DNA from: VFKU01 sp964620045
GTDB lineage: Bacteria; Hydrogenedentota; Hydrogenedentia; Hydrogenedentales; GCA-2746185
Assembly: GCA_964620045.1 (NCBI GenBank)
Contig: CAZUJL010000013.1
Coordinates: 47,199 to 111,198 of the forward strand
DNA length: 64,000 nt
Direction: 5' to 3'
Part shown: in pieces, positions 1 to 7,455 of the stretch
Layout: each line of letters begins with the position of its first letter
Position numbering within the stretch: the first letter of the stretch is position 1
The notes under the pieces: model-generated
What the model was told of the DNA's origin: nothing
What the model saw: only the letters and a program-made list of their open reading frames with translations
Databases searched by the model: none
Position numbers and translations under genes: made by a program

Positions 1-1811
1 ACCGTTAGTGTCGCGGACGTCATCGCAACGGCCTTCAGGTTCGGGTACACCCATTCCGCAAGCGCGTGGCCCGCGTCCAGCGGACAGCGCACAAGTCGCA
101 CAATATGGGAACGATCGGCATCGATTTCGATCCAGCGGACAGTGTTCGGCGCGAGGGTGGCGCTGGTCACTTCGCACATCACATCGGCCAGGCGCGTGAG
201 CCGTGCGCCGTAGTTCGTGAGCTGCGTCATGTCCAACGAAAACGGCGGCTCGTCGTTCATGGCCGCCGGCTGAATGTCGCGCAGGATGGTCACCAGCATG
301 CGGCACTTCTGTGCGAGCTTGGTGAGTTCTTCGCAGGCAGGCAGCACGGCCTCGACATGCAACTCACGTAAGCCGATCTCGGCGAGCGCCTCTTCCGTCA
401 GTCGCCATTTGATGTCGCGACCCACCTGCGCGCAGCGCTCCGCCGCGTAGATGCGGATGGACTGGAACGCCTCGCGCACGAGGTCGCGCGCCACCACAAC
501 ACCCGGCACGATCTGGTTGTCGATGAGGTCTAGCGCGGTTTCCGCTTCAGACCGCGAGGCAGGGTGCGATTCCTTGATCAGGCGTGTCTTCAGAAACGGC
601 AGCAGACCGCGCTCGTGTCCGCGTTCCACGCGTGCAAAACGGCCCAGCAGCGCCAGTGCGCCGTTCTGCGTGGCCTCGGCGCCGAAGTATTCGGTGGCGG
701 AGTCCTCAACGTGGTGCGCCTCGTCGATGATCACGCGCTGGAATGCCGGCAGCACGGCGGCCGACGTAAAACTGCCCGCCTCTTTCTTAATTGCCAAATC
801 CGAGAAGAGCATGTGGTGGTTCACGACGAGCAGGTCGGCCTTGGCCATTTCCCGCCGCGCCTTGGTCAGAAAGCAGTTTTTCTGTGCGAGGCACTGTTGC
901 GGCGTGCACGTATCCGACTCCGAGCACACGCGCTCCCAGAGGTCCGTCGGCGGCATGAAGGGCAGGTCTGAACGGCTGCCGTCTTCCGTGTGCGCGGCCC
1001 ATTCCTTTAGTGCCTTCAAGCCGCCGGTCTCGGCGTCGTCGCCGAATAGCGCGGATTCGGACAACGCGCGCTCCAGCCGGCGAGGGCACAAATAATTCGA
1101 GCGCCCTTTGACCAAGACCGCGCTGAATTTCTGCTCGATGCATTTCTGTAGCATCGGAATGTCGCGTTCGACGATCTGTTCCTGCAGGTTAATTGTGCGC
1201 GTGGACACGATCACACGCTCGCGGTTGCGTGTGGCCCACTCGATCGCGGGCAGCAGGTAGGCCAGCGTCTTCCCCACGCCCGTCGGCGCTTCCACGACGG
1301 CGATCTCGTCGCGGTTGAACGCCGTCGCGATGCAATCGAGCATGCGCGCCTGCTGCGGACGGACCTCGTATTCGGTCAGCGTGCCCGAAAGCTTGCTGTC
1401 CGGTCCGAGCACTGCGGCGAGTTTGCCCGCATCCAGCCGCACGCGGTCTTTGTCGAAGAACGGCTCGACAACGACGTACACCTGCTCGACCTCATTGTCG
1501 ACGATGTAGACCCCGTGTCCGTTGTGGCTGTAAACGACGGCCAGCTCGAGATCGGCGTCGGACGGGCTCGTGTCGCCGCCGGGATGGTTGTGGATGACCA
1601 CGTCGCGCGGTTCGAGGCCTTCAAAGATGGCGGGAACGGCCCCCTCCGTGCCGCGCGCGAGCACGCGGGCTTTCGCGACCAGCCCCTGCGGGTCGAGCGT
1701 GCCCGCGAAGAACACCTCGCGCCCGCCGGTCTCGGCGATGGCCGCGCGCATGGTCTGCGCGGCTTCCTCGCGAAAGCGGGTACGGGCGTCGGGTGCGCGC
1801 TGGGCGTTCAT
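1..1811 (-). CDS. JAMM (MPN+) domain fused to DinG/XPD-type ATP-dependent DNA helicase, C-terminus beyond window
   Basis: Reading the minus strand from the ATG at 1811 gives an open frame of about 603 codons that runs off the left edge. Residues about 10-120 carry a complete JAMM metal motif, H74-x-H76-x7-S84-x2-D87, with an upstream candidate glutamate E32, as in RadC/Prok-JAB domains. The helicase follows: a Q-like PQQ at 152-154, Walker A EAPTGVGKT at 174-182, a cysteine cluster (C242, C296, C302, C307, C313) placed like the DinG/XPD iron-sulfur domain, the DEAH box at 363-366, and a TSATLT motif close to the edge. The family unwinds DNA 5'-3'. Many Firmicutes DinG proteins have an N-terminal exonuclease domain; here a putative metallopeptidase takes its place. 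The gene lies 45 bp downstream of folE and may be co-transcribed. Helicase assignment is firm; the function of the JAMM part is unknown. Confidence 0.9.
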   Translation of the reverse strand, partial: MNAQRAPDARTRFREEAAQTMRAAIAETGGREVFFAGTLDPQGLVAKARVLARGTEGAVPAIFEGLEPRDVVIHNHPGGDTSPSDADLELAVVYSHNGHGVYIVDNEVEQVYVVVEPFFDKDRVRLDAGKLAAVLGPDSKLSGTLTEYEVRPQQARMLDCIATAFNRDEIAVVEAPTGVGKTLAYLLPAIEWATRNRERVIVSTRTINLQEQIVERDIPMLQKCIEQKFSAVLVKGRSNYLCPRRLERALSESALFGDDAETGGLKALKEWAAHTEDGSRSDLPFMPPTDLWERVCSESDTCTPQQCLAQKNCFLTKARREMAKADLLVVNHHMLFSDLAIKKEAGSFTSAAVLPAFQRVIIDEAHHVEDSATEYFGAEATQNGALALLGRFARVERGHERGLLPFLKTRLIKESHPASRSEAETALDLIDNQIVPGVVVARDLVREAFQSIRIYAAERCAQVGRDIKWRLTEEALAEIGLRELHVEAVLPACEELTKLAQKCRMLVTILRDIQPAAMNDEPPFSLDMTQLTNYGARLTRLADVMCEVTSATLAPNTVRWIEIDADRSHIVRLVRCPLDAGHALAEWVYPNLKAVAMTSATLT

Positions 1812-1856
1812 CCGAATAGGGTACGCGACCGGCCCGCGGCGGGGCGAATCGCGGCC

Positions 1857-2420
1857 TCAGGCGCCGCGCGAAATCAGGTTCATGAACTCCGCGCGCGTGG
1901 CCGGGTCGTCGCGGAAACTGCCCAGCACGGACGACGTCGTCATGATCGAGTTCTGTTTTTGCACGCCGCGCATCATCGAGCAGAGGTGCTGGCACTCGAC
2001 GACAACGCCCACGCCCTCCGCGTCCGTAAGGTTCATGATTTCCTGCGCGATTTGCGCGGTCAGGTGTTCCTGAATCTGGAGCCGGCGCGAGTAGAGGTCT
2101 ACGATCCGCGCAAGCTTGCTGAGGCCCAATACTTTCTTGTCTGCAATGTATCCAATGTGGCATTTGCCGAAGAACGGCAGCATGTGGTGCTCGCACATGC
2201 TGTACACCTCGATGTCGCGCGAGACGATCATGTTGTTCGATTCGGCGCGGAAGATGGCGCCGTTAACGATTTCGTTTGCACTGCCCGCGTAGCCCGACAT
2301 CAGAAATTCAAACGAGCGCGCGACGCGCGCGGGTGTGTTGCGCAGGCCCTCGCGGGTCGGGTCTTCGCCGAGCTCCATGAGCAGTTGGTGTATGAGTTTT
2401 TCGATGCGTTCTGTGTTCAT
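1857..2420 (-). CDS. folE: GTP cyclohydrolase I
   Basis: A 187-residue cytosolic enzyme that converts GTP to 7,8-dihydroneopterin triphosphate, the first step of folate and tetrahydropterin synthesis. The zinc ligands are visible as C76 and H79 in the CEHH motif and C147 in the ECQHLCSMMRGV segment. The GLSKLARIVD and RRLQIQEHLT blocks are typical of the type I (FolE) enzyme, and the length is normal. The start overlaps the folK stop by 4 bp (ATGA), so the two are translationally coupled. It is the last pterin gene of the folM-like/folB/folK/folE run. Confidence 0.97.
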   Translation of the reverse strand: MNTERIEKLIHQLLMELGEDPTREGLRNTPARVARSFEFLMSGYAGSANEIVNGAIFRAESNNMIVSRDIEVYSMCEHHMLPFFGKCHIGYIADKKVLGLSKLARIVDLYSRRLQIQEHLTAQIAQEIMNLTDAEGVGVVVECQHLCSMMRGVQKQNSIMTTSSVLGSFRDDPATRAEFMNLISRGA

Positions 2421-2923
2421 GCGTTGAGCAACTCCCGTAACCGCTTCGTCAAGGCCTCGTCCGCCACGAGGCCTGCCTTGCCTAGTTTATCCGCCACTTG
2501 CGCGGCCGTTTCGCTGTTGGGCAGCCGCAACGTTGGCGCGAGCTCCGCCAGCGGCACGGCGATGAAATTGCGCTGGAGCACTTCATCATCCATCCAGACC
2601 GGCCGGCCATCCTCGCAGTATACGGCCAAATCGAGATCGATTGTGCGCGCCGCATGCTTGTCCGCCGTGCGCTCGCGTCCCAATGTGGCCTCTATCGGTT
2701 TTAATAAGTCCCGCTCGGCTTCCGATCGTTCCAGCAGTATTCGCACGTGTACGACACCGTTCCGATAATCCGCTTGTTCTGGCCGCGTCAATGGCTTGGT
2801 GCGATAAAAAGTGGATACCGCGATTTCTTCGGTGCGTTCACGCAATTCCGCGACAGCGGCAACGATATTTTTCTCCGGTTCAATATTCGATCCAACCGCG
2901 ATATAGATGTCGGCAACCTTCAT
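2417..2923 (-). CDS. folK: 2-amino-4-hydroxy-6-hydroxymethyldihydropteridine pyrophosphokinase
   Basis: A 168-residue HPPK that transfers pyrophosphate from ATP to 6-hydroxymethyl-7,8-dihydropterin ahead of dihydropteroate synthase. It has the N-terminal IYIAVGSN block (residues 6-13) and the family signature RTIDLDLA, with metal-binding aspartates D96 and D98. It overlaps folB upstream and folE downstream by 4 bp each, which indicates tight translational coupling. No dihydropteroate synthase (folP) lies in the window. Confidence 0.95.
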   Translation of the reverse strand: MKVADIYIAVGSNIEPEKNIVAAVAELRERTEEIAVSTFYRTKPLTRPEQADYRNGVVHVRILLERSEAERDLLKPIEATLGRERTADKHAARTIDLDLAVYCEDGRPVWMDDEVLQRNFIAVPLAELAPTLRLPNSETAAQVADKLGKAGLVADEALTKRLRELLNA

Positions 2924-3285
2924 TTCCGCGCGCGGGAAATATCGACCGCCACGCTTCGGGCGTAGCGTAGGGCCCCCGGCTTGTCGATGCTGACGTCGAC
3001 GCGCTCAATCGGGAATCCCAGCGCGATCTCCGCGATGCGCTCGGACAGGCGCTCGATCAGGTGGAACTGCGAGGATTCGACTTCCTTCAGAATTGCCTGC
3101 TTCACGGCTTTGTAGTCGATCGTATCGGCCAGCGCGTCGCTGTGGCAGGGTTTGCTCAGGTCGGCGTGCATGGTGACATTGATCATGATCAACTGCTTGC
3201 GCACGCGTTCGTCGGGGTTCACCCCCACAATGCACTCCACCGCCAGATCGCGGATGTGGATGCGGTCCAGCCGGCGCTCAGTCAT
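2920..3285 (-). CDS. folB: Dihydroneopterin aldolase
   Basis: A 121-residue FolB, the normal family length, converting 7,8-dihydroneopterin to 6-hydroxymethyldihydropterin and glycolaldehyde. Visible features are the IVGVNPDERVRKQ segment (residues 19-31), D57-Y58 in the substrate-binding region, and lysine K102 in SIDKPGALRYA, the position of the conserved catalytic lysine. It starts 8 bp inside the upstream reductase gene and overlaps folK by 4 bp. FolX-type epimerases share this fold, but the operon context favours FolB. Confidence 0.94.
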   Translation of the reverse strand: MTERRLDRIHIRDLAVECIVGVNPDERVRKQLIMINVTMHADLSKPCHSDALADTIDYKAVKQAILKEVESSQFHLIERLSERIAEIALGFPIERVDVSIDKPGALRYARSVAVDISRARK

Positions 3286-4024
3286 ACAACCCTCCCAGCA
3301 TGTGGCGTCCGCCGTCCACGTAAATCACCTGCCCGGTGATGAAGGCGCTTTGCAACAGAAACACCGTCGCCAGGGTGAGATCCTCGAGGCTGCCGTGGGT
3401 ATGCAGCGGATTCGTCGGGGCGAGATCTTTCAAGTACTGCTCATCCTTCCCCGCCGGCGGCAACACGAGCCCCGGCGCGATCGCATTCACGCGCACCAAC
3501 GGCGCGAATTCCAGCGCCGTCATGCGCGTGAGCGAGAACAGCATGCGCTTGCTCAGGTGATACGACACATGCCGCGCGTCGTAGTCGCGCATGCGCGTGT
3601 CGAGAAAATTCACCACGCCGACAGGCCGGTTTTGCGCTGCGACCGCCCTCGTGAGCAGAAACGGCGCCCACGCATTCACGCGCACGTTGTTAATAAGGCT
3701 TTCTTCGCTTAGCTCGCTCAGGCGATCTTCGGGATAGATCGAGGCGTTGTTGATTAGCGCATCGATCGCGCCCGCCGATTCGATCACGCGCGCGGCGAGC
3801 CGCTGCGTTTCGGTAGGCTCCGCCAGGTCCGCCGGGAACGTCCACGCGCGGCGCCCCATGCCGCGGATTTCGTCCGCCAGCGTCGCGGCATCGTCCGCGG
3901 AACTCTGGTAGTGCGCGGCGATATCCCACCCGGCGCGTGCGAGCGCCAGCGCGACCGCGCGGCCAATGCGTTTGCCCGCGCCGGTGACGAGGGCGATTTG
4001 TGCAGGTGCGTTGGAGGTTGACAC
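3278..4024 (-). CDS. Pteridine reductase-like short-chain dehydrogenase (FolM/PTR1 type)
   Basis: A 248-residue SDR with the arginine-containing nucleotide motif TGAGKRIG (residues 14-21). This T-G-x-x-x-R-x-G variant distinguishes PTR1/FolM from most SDRs. Other visible features are NNAS at 92-95, an aspartate at 142 in LDTRMRD, and the Y155-x3-K159 catalytic pair in SYHLSK. Family members reduce dihydromonapterin or dihydrofolate/biopterin with NADPH. Its position as first gene of the folB-folK-folE operon supports a pterin substrate, perhaps with a backup dihydrofolate reductase role. The exact substrate is inference. Confidence 0.85.
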   Translation of the reverse strand: MSTSNAPAQIALVTGAGKRIGRAVALALARAGWDIAAHYQSSADDAATLADEIRGMGRRAWTFPADLAEPTETQRLAARVIESAGAIDALINNASIYPEDRLSELSEESLINNVRVNAWAPFLLTRAVAAQNRPVGVVNFLDTRMRDYDARHVSYHLSKRMLFSLTRMTALEFAPLVRVNAIAPGLVLPPAGKDEQYLKDLAPTNPLHTHGSLEDLTLATVFLLQSAFITGQVIYVDGGRHMLGGLYD

Positions 4025-4092
4025 GACCCCTCCCTTCTTTTCTTCTACTGCGTCTTGGCCCCGATGCGAAGAAAACCGGGCGATGCCGGTGC

Positions 4093-4902
4093 TTATTCCG
4101 GGTACTTGGGGGCCTGCGCCGCCCCTTCGCGGATGTCGGTCGCCGGGACGATAACACCTGCGATATTGTCGGTGCGTCCGCCCAGCATGCTGCCGCCCCC
4201 GCCGCCGCTCACCACGCGCAGCAGATTGATGCCGACGAATTTGCCGTCGACCGTGAACGCCGGCGAGCCGAGGCCCGTCTGCGTCGGGTCGAGGCCCGGC
4301 ACGTACAGCGTGCGCGGGCGCGTGACGATCGCCGAGATGCGCTCGATCGACGCGGCATGTTCGCGGCCCGCCACCTGGCCCAGGCGATTCAGTGTGATCA
4401 CAGGATCCAGGTGCTTCGGCGAATCCGCGTCTTCGATGTTTACAAATTCAAAGGTCTTCGACTGCTTTTCCGTGGGGCGAACAAAGGCCATATCGAGGTC
4501 CTTGTCGCGCAGGATTACTTCCGCGGCAATCTCCGTACCATCAAGTAGCATGATCTTGATGTCGCGCACTTCGGTTTCCATCTGCATGCCGGACTGCCCC
4601 GCGGCGGCCATCATCTGTTCCATCACCGAGGACGGGTCGGTCTCGGAGAGCGACATCACGATCAGGCCTTCCGGCGAAATCACGGTGCCGGTGGCTTCTA
4701 CTTTGGATTCACGGCTCTGCGACGATGCGCCGGTGAACGAGACCTTCTGATTGATCACGATCGCCAGCGTGACGACCGCGGACTTGTGCTTTTCCAGGAT
4801 CGCGCGGCCCTTTTCGGCCAGTTCATCCGCGGACACCAGTGGCGTGATTGCGCCGGCGAATGCCAGCACGGCTCCCACTACCTTCAATTTCATCGTATGC
4901 AT
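4093..4902 (-). CDS. Exported HtrA-like protein with degenerate catalytic triad (pseudoprotease)
   Basis: A 269-residue protein with a signal peptide (cleavage likely near residue 25) and one trypsin-like domain of the S1C/HtrA type, without a PDZ domain. Alignment by eye to the adjacent active HtrA shows that the catalytic histidine region (TNHHV in the neighbour) reads MSLSE, placing S86 at the histidine position. The serine motif GNSGGP is replaced by TGLGSP with leucine near residue 211 at the nucleophile. The aspartate of DLDMAFV (D137) is kept. It is therefore probably not a protease and may act as a partner or regulator of the neighbouring enzyme. It starts 15 bp after the stop of that gene and is likely co-transcribed. 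An alternative start at the fourth codon is possible. Confidence 0.8.
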   Translation of the reverse strand: MHTMKLKVVGAVLAFAGAITPLVSADELAEKGRAILEKHKSAVVTLAIVINQKVSFTGASSQSRESKVEATGTVISPEGLIVMSLSETDPSSVMEQMMAAAGQSGMQMETEVRDIKIMLLDGTEIAAEVILRDKDLDMAFVRPTEKQSKTFEFVNIEDADSPKHLDPVITLNRLGQVAGREHAASIERISAIVTRPRTLYVPGLDPTQTGLGSPAFTVDGKFVGINLLRVVSGGGGGSMLGGRTDNIAGVIVPATDIREGAAQAPKYPE

Positions 4903-4917
4903 GGCGCTGGCCCCTTG

Positions 4918-6948
4918 TCAGTTGGCGTCCCACTTCGGTTCGAGTTCAACATATATCGTGTAAATGCCGCGCAATACCTTCACAATCACCGTTTCGGCTT
5001 TGCGTTTTTCCACGTCTTCCATCGCGGCCTGCAGTTGCTCGACCGAGTTAATCGACTTGCCGTCCACTTCCTGGATCAGGTCGCCCACGCGCAGCATGCC
5101 GAGCTCCGCCCAACTTCCCGGCTGCAGCTCGGTGACCAGCACGCCCGCCTGGCTCTCGGCCCACTGCTCGTCCGCCTTGTCGAACATCGTGATGTCGCGC
5201 GCGGTGAACTCGAAGTTCTCGTTGCGATACTTCTTCATTTCGCGATCGAGCATTGGCGCGCGGCTAAGTTCCACCGGCACCTTGACCTCCTGTCCGTCGC
5301 GGCGAATGGTCAACTCGGCCTTGGTGCCCACCGAGTAGTTGCGGATCAGCGTCGGCAATTCTTCGTAATGCTCCGGCGCAGACGCAGTGAGTTTCTGTCC
5401 GTCGACCGCGAGGATGAGGTCGCCGACCTTTACGCCCGCCGTTTCCGCCGTGCTGCCCTTGAACACCTGCACCACGCGGAAGCCCGTCATCGTGGGATCG
5501 CCCATCAGCTCGGCGAGGTCGCGCGTGATCACCTGCGTGTTCACCGGCAACCATGCTTTCTTCACTTCAAGGCCCGGATCATTCAGCTCGCGAATGCCGA
5601 CTTTGATCGCTGTAACATAGCTGCCCGCCTTGCGTTCGAAGGTCGCCAACACAGGCACCGGCCCTTTGGCGTCTTTGAGCAGCTCACTTGTCAACGCGGT
5701 AAGTTCCTCGATGCTTTTCACGGGCTTGTCGCCGACGTGCACCAGGATGTCGCCGCGGCGGATGCCGGGTTTTGCGTCGCCCGCCGGCCCGCCCGGTCCC
5801 ACGCTGGTAATGAGCACGCCGTCGGTCGTGTCGCGCTTTAGCTCTTTGGCGATCACAAAGGAAATGTTCTGGCCCGTCAGGCCCCATTCCTTGTATTCGC
5901 GTTCCTTCGGCTGGCGCGGCTGCCGCTGCGTGGTCGTCATTTTCACGGGCACTTCCTTGCCCGCGCGCAGGACCACCGCGTCCACTTCCTTGCCCATCGG
6001 CAAGTTGGCAATCAATCGATTGAACTCCGGCAATTCCTCGTCGTACTGCACGTTCGTATCAACGCCGTTGAGTTTGATCATGACATCGCCCGACTTCAGC
6101 CCCGCGAGGTCCGCGGGAGAACCGGCGATCGTGCCGGAGATCAACACACCATGATCGCTTCCGCCGTGTTTCAGGCGCGGCTGCGCAGTGAGCCCAAGCC
6201 AGCTCCGCTGCACGTCGCCGCGCGCAATAATCTGTTCTGCGATTTGTTTCGCGAGGTTGCCGGGAATCGCACCGCCGAGACCGAGGCTGATCTCGTTAAT
6301 GCCGACAATGTCGCCCTGCAGATTCACGAGCGGTCCGCCGGAGTTGCCCGGATAGATCACGGCGTCGTGGGCAATCCAGCGCACGAGCGCGCCGACATCC
6401 TCGCCGTCGAGTTCAAAGGAGCCAAAGCCGCTGCGCCGCGGCATCACCATTTCGGTATTGCTCACAATCCCCGAGGTGACGGACTGCGACAAGGCCAGCG
6501 GACTGCCCATCGCGAGCACATTGTCCCCAACCTGGATCGCATCAGAGTCGGTAAATTTCACGAAGGGATAGCCGTTGTTCCGCTTGGCCAGCTTGATAAC
6601 CGCGATATCGGTCATCGGATCCGTGCCGATCAGCGAGGCTTCCACTTCGCTACGGTCCGCGAGGGTACAGAACATCCGCTTGGCGTGGCCCGCTACGTGA
6701 TGATTGGTCACCACATACCCGTCAGCGGAAATGATGGCCCCGCTGCCGGAAATCTGAAACTTGAGTTCACGGCCGTCCCGATAGTCCGTCGTGACCACAC
6801 TGATGCGCACAAGGGCCGGCTTCACCGTCTGGACGGCCTGTTCGAGTACGGCTTTTGCGGGGTCCTCCGCGGTCGCCGGAAAAACACTGGCCAGGATCAC
6901 TGCTGCAAAACAAAAAATCCGGGATTCCGAGAGTCGCATAAGCCTCAC
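4918..6948 (-). CDS. HtrA/DegP-like periplasmic serine protease with four PDZ-like domains
   Basis: A 676-residue exported protease with a signal peptide (residues 1-27) and an intact S1C triad: H84 in TNHHV, D114 in TDIAVIK and S203 in GNSGGP. Four PDZ-like repeats follow at roughly 250-335, 355-450, 480-560 and 585-672, each with a G-(V/I)-x-x-GD core. DegP/DegQ have two and DegS one, so four is unusual. The role inferred from the family is envelope protein quality control. The gene leads the minus-strand block containing the pseudoprotease. The 5' flank contains a perfect GC palindrome at 6974-6991. Confidence 0.9.
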   Translation of the reverse strand: MRLMRLSESRIFCFAAVILASVFPATAEDPAKAVLEQAVQTVKPALVRISVVTTDYRDGRELKFQISGSGAIISADGYVVTNHHVAGHAKRMFCTLADRSEVEASLIGTDPMTDIAVIKLAKRNNGYPFVKFTDSDAIQVGDNVLAMGSPLALSQSVTSGIVSNTEMVMPRRSGFGSFELDGEDVGALVRWIAHDAVIYPGNSGGPLVNLQGDIVGINEISLGLGGAIPGNLAKQIAEQIIARGDVQRSWLGLTAQPRLKHGGSDHGVLISGTIAGSPADLAGLKSGDVMIKLNGVDTNVQYDEELPEFNRLIANLPMGKEVDAVVLRAGKEVPVKMTTTQRQPRQPKEREYKEWGLTGQNISFVIAKELKRDTTDGVLITSVGPGGPAGDAKPGIRRGDILVHVGDKPVKSIEELTALTSELLKDAKGPVPVLATFERKAGSYVTAIKVGIRELNDPGLEVKKAWLPVNTQVITRDLAELMGDPTMTGFRVVQVFKGSTAETAGVKVGDLILAVDGQKLTASAPEHYEELPTLIRNYSVGTKAELTIRRDGQEVKVPVELSRAPMLDREMKKYRNENFEFTARDITMFDKADEQWAESQAGVLVTELQPGSWAELGMLRVGDLIQEVDGKSINSVEQLQAAMEDVEKRKAETVIVKVLRGIYTIYVELEPKWDAN

Positions 6949-6973
6949 TCTAGGTGTTGGAAATAATAGTCGT

Positions 6974-6991
6974 GCCGGGCGTGTGCCCGGC
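6974..6991. repeat. Perfect 7-bp GC palindrome upstream of htrA-like gene
   Basis: GCCGGGC and GCCCGGC are separated by a 4-bp loop, 25 bp upstream of the HtrA-like start. It would lie in the 5' leader or the promoter of that gene. Its role (operator, leader hairpin or none) cannot be told from sequence. Confidence 0.6.
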
Positions 6992-7071
6992 GGACAATGA
7001 GCCTAACAGGTGCGCTATGCCGAGACAAAAATACGCAGAATCACTCACTATGCGAAGTGGCGAAATGTAAT

Positions 7072-7116
7072 AAAACGCGAGAGGGCCCCCACCTCTCGGT
7101 GAGGACCCTCGATCGC
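7072..7116 (-). terminator. Rho-independent terminator, minus strand, GAGA tetraloop
   Basis: On the minus strand a 13-bp stem (with G-T wobbles) closes a GAGA (GNRA) tetraloop, extends four more pairs past a 2-nt bulge, and is followed directly by GTTTTATT. The plus-strand reading has no T-run. It would end transcription from the sigma/anti-sigma operon about 340 bp downstream of 7456, or of an unannotated minus-strand RNA. Confidence 0.7.
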
Positions 7117-7153
7117 CCTTGCGGGGATGAACTACCGGTGATACACTGCCGAT

Positions 7154-7252
7154 GCTGGGTTGGGCCCGATTGTCTGGTCGCGAGACTGTCAACAGGCTCA
7201 ACTTTGATCGACAGGCGCCAAGGCACCCCGACGCTTTGGCGCCTTTCTCTTT
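7154..7252 (+). ncRNA. Candidate small RNA ending at the plus-strand terminator
   Basis: A plus-strand terminator at 7214-7252 sits where no plus-strand gene exists within 5 kb upstream. A weak sigma-70-like pair (TTGCGG at 7119-7124, 17-bp spacer, TACACT at 7142-7147) would start an RNA near 7154, giving a transcript of about 100 nt. The promoter match is poor, so the 5' end is a guess. The argument rests on the terminator. Confidence 0.25.
7214..7252 (+). terminator. Rho-independent terminator, plus strand, no upstream gene
   Basis: A 10-bp stem GGCGCCAAGG/CTTTGGCGCC (one G-T pair) encloses a 10-nt loop and is followed by TTTCTCTTT. The opposite strand lacks a T-tail. The nearest plus-strand coding region to the left is outside this gap, so the terminator implies an unannotated transcript. 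Confidence 0.65.
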
Positions 7253-7278
7253 CTGGCACTGCTCTCCATTCGTCCCGT

Positions 7279-7301
7279 GAATCGCCGCTGCCCGGCGATT
7301 C
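7279..7301. repeat. Perfect 9-bp hairpin in the gap
   Basis: GAATCGCCG and CGGCGATTC flank a 5-nt loop. There is no T-run on either side, so it is not an obvious terminator. It may be part of a structured RNA or 3' UTR of the anti-sigma gene. Confidence 0.5.
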
Positions 7302-7455
7302 TCAGGCTGCTCAAGAGGTAGGCTTGCGAAACGCCACTTGATTGCAGTTACCCTTGGGGAAGGAGTGACTTGAGATAGACATCAAGCGTGTTTATCTCAC
7401 AAGCCCACCTCGTGAACAGCCTTAAACTGTCTAGTGCGCGCTTCCGGCGCGTTTG

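Larger units (their letters stand above)
6949..7455. other. 507-bp gap without a convincing gene
   Basis: No reading frame here has domain-like sequence or a convincing start. The gap holds a GC palindrome at 6974-6991, a minus-strand terminator at 7072-7116, a plus-strand terminator at 7214-7252 and a further perfect hairpin at 7279-7301. All flanking genes run on the minus strand, so the plus-strand terminator has no visible gene to serve. I could not match the region to tmRNA, RNase P, SRP or 6S RNA. Confidence 0.8.

Noticed and set aside
1515..2768. 417-codon plus-strand frame across the dinG start, folE and folK
   Set aside because: It reads through the antisense of well-conserved enzymes and its protein is Arg/Ala/His-rich without motifs.
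6949..7455. 6S RNA, tmRNA, RNase P or SRP RNA in the gap
   Set aside because: I looked for their conserved segments on both strands and found no convincing match. A covariance search would be decisive.
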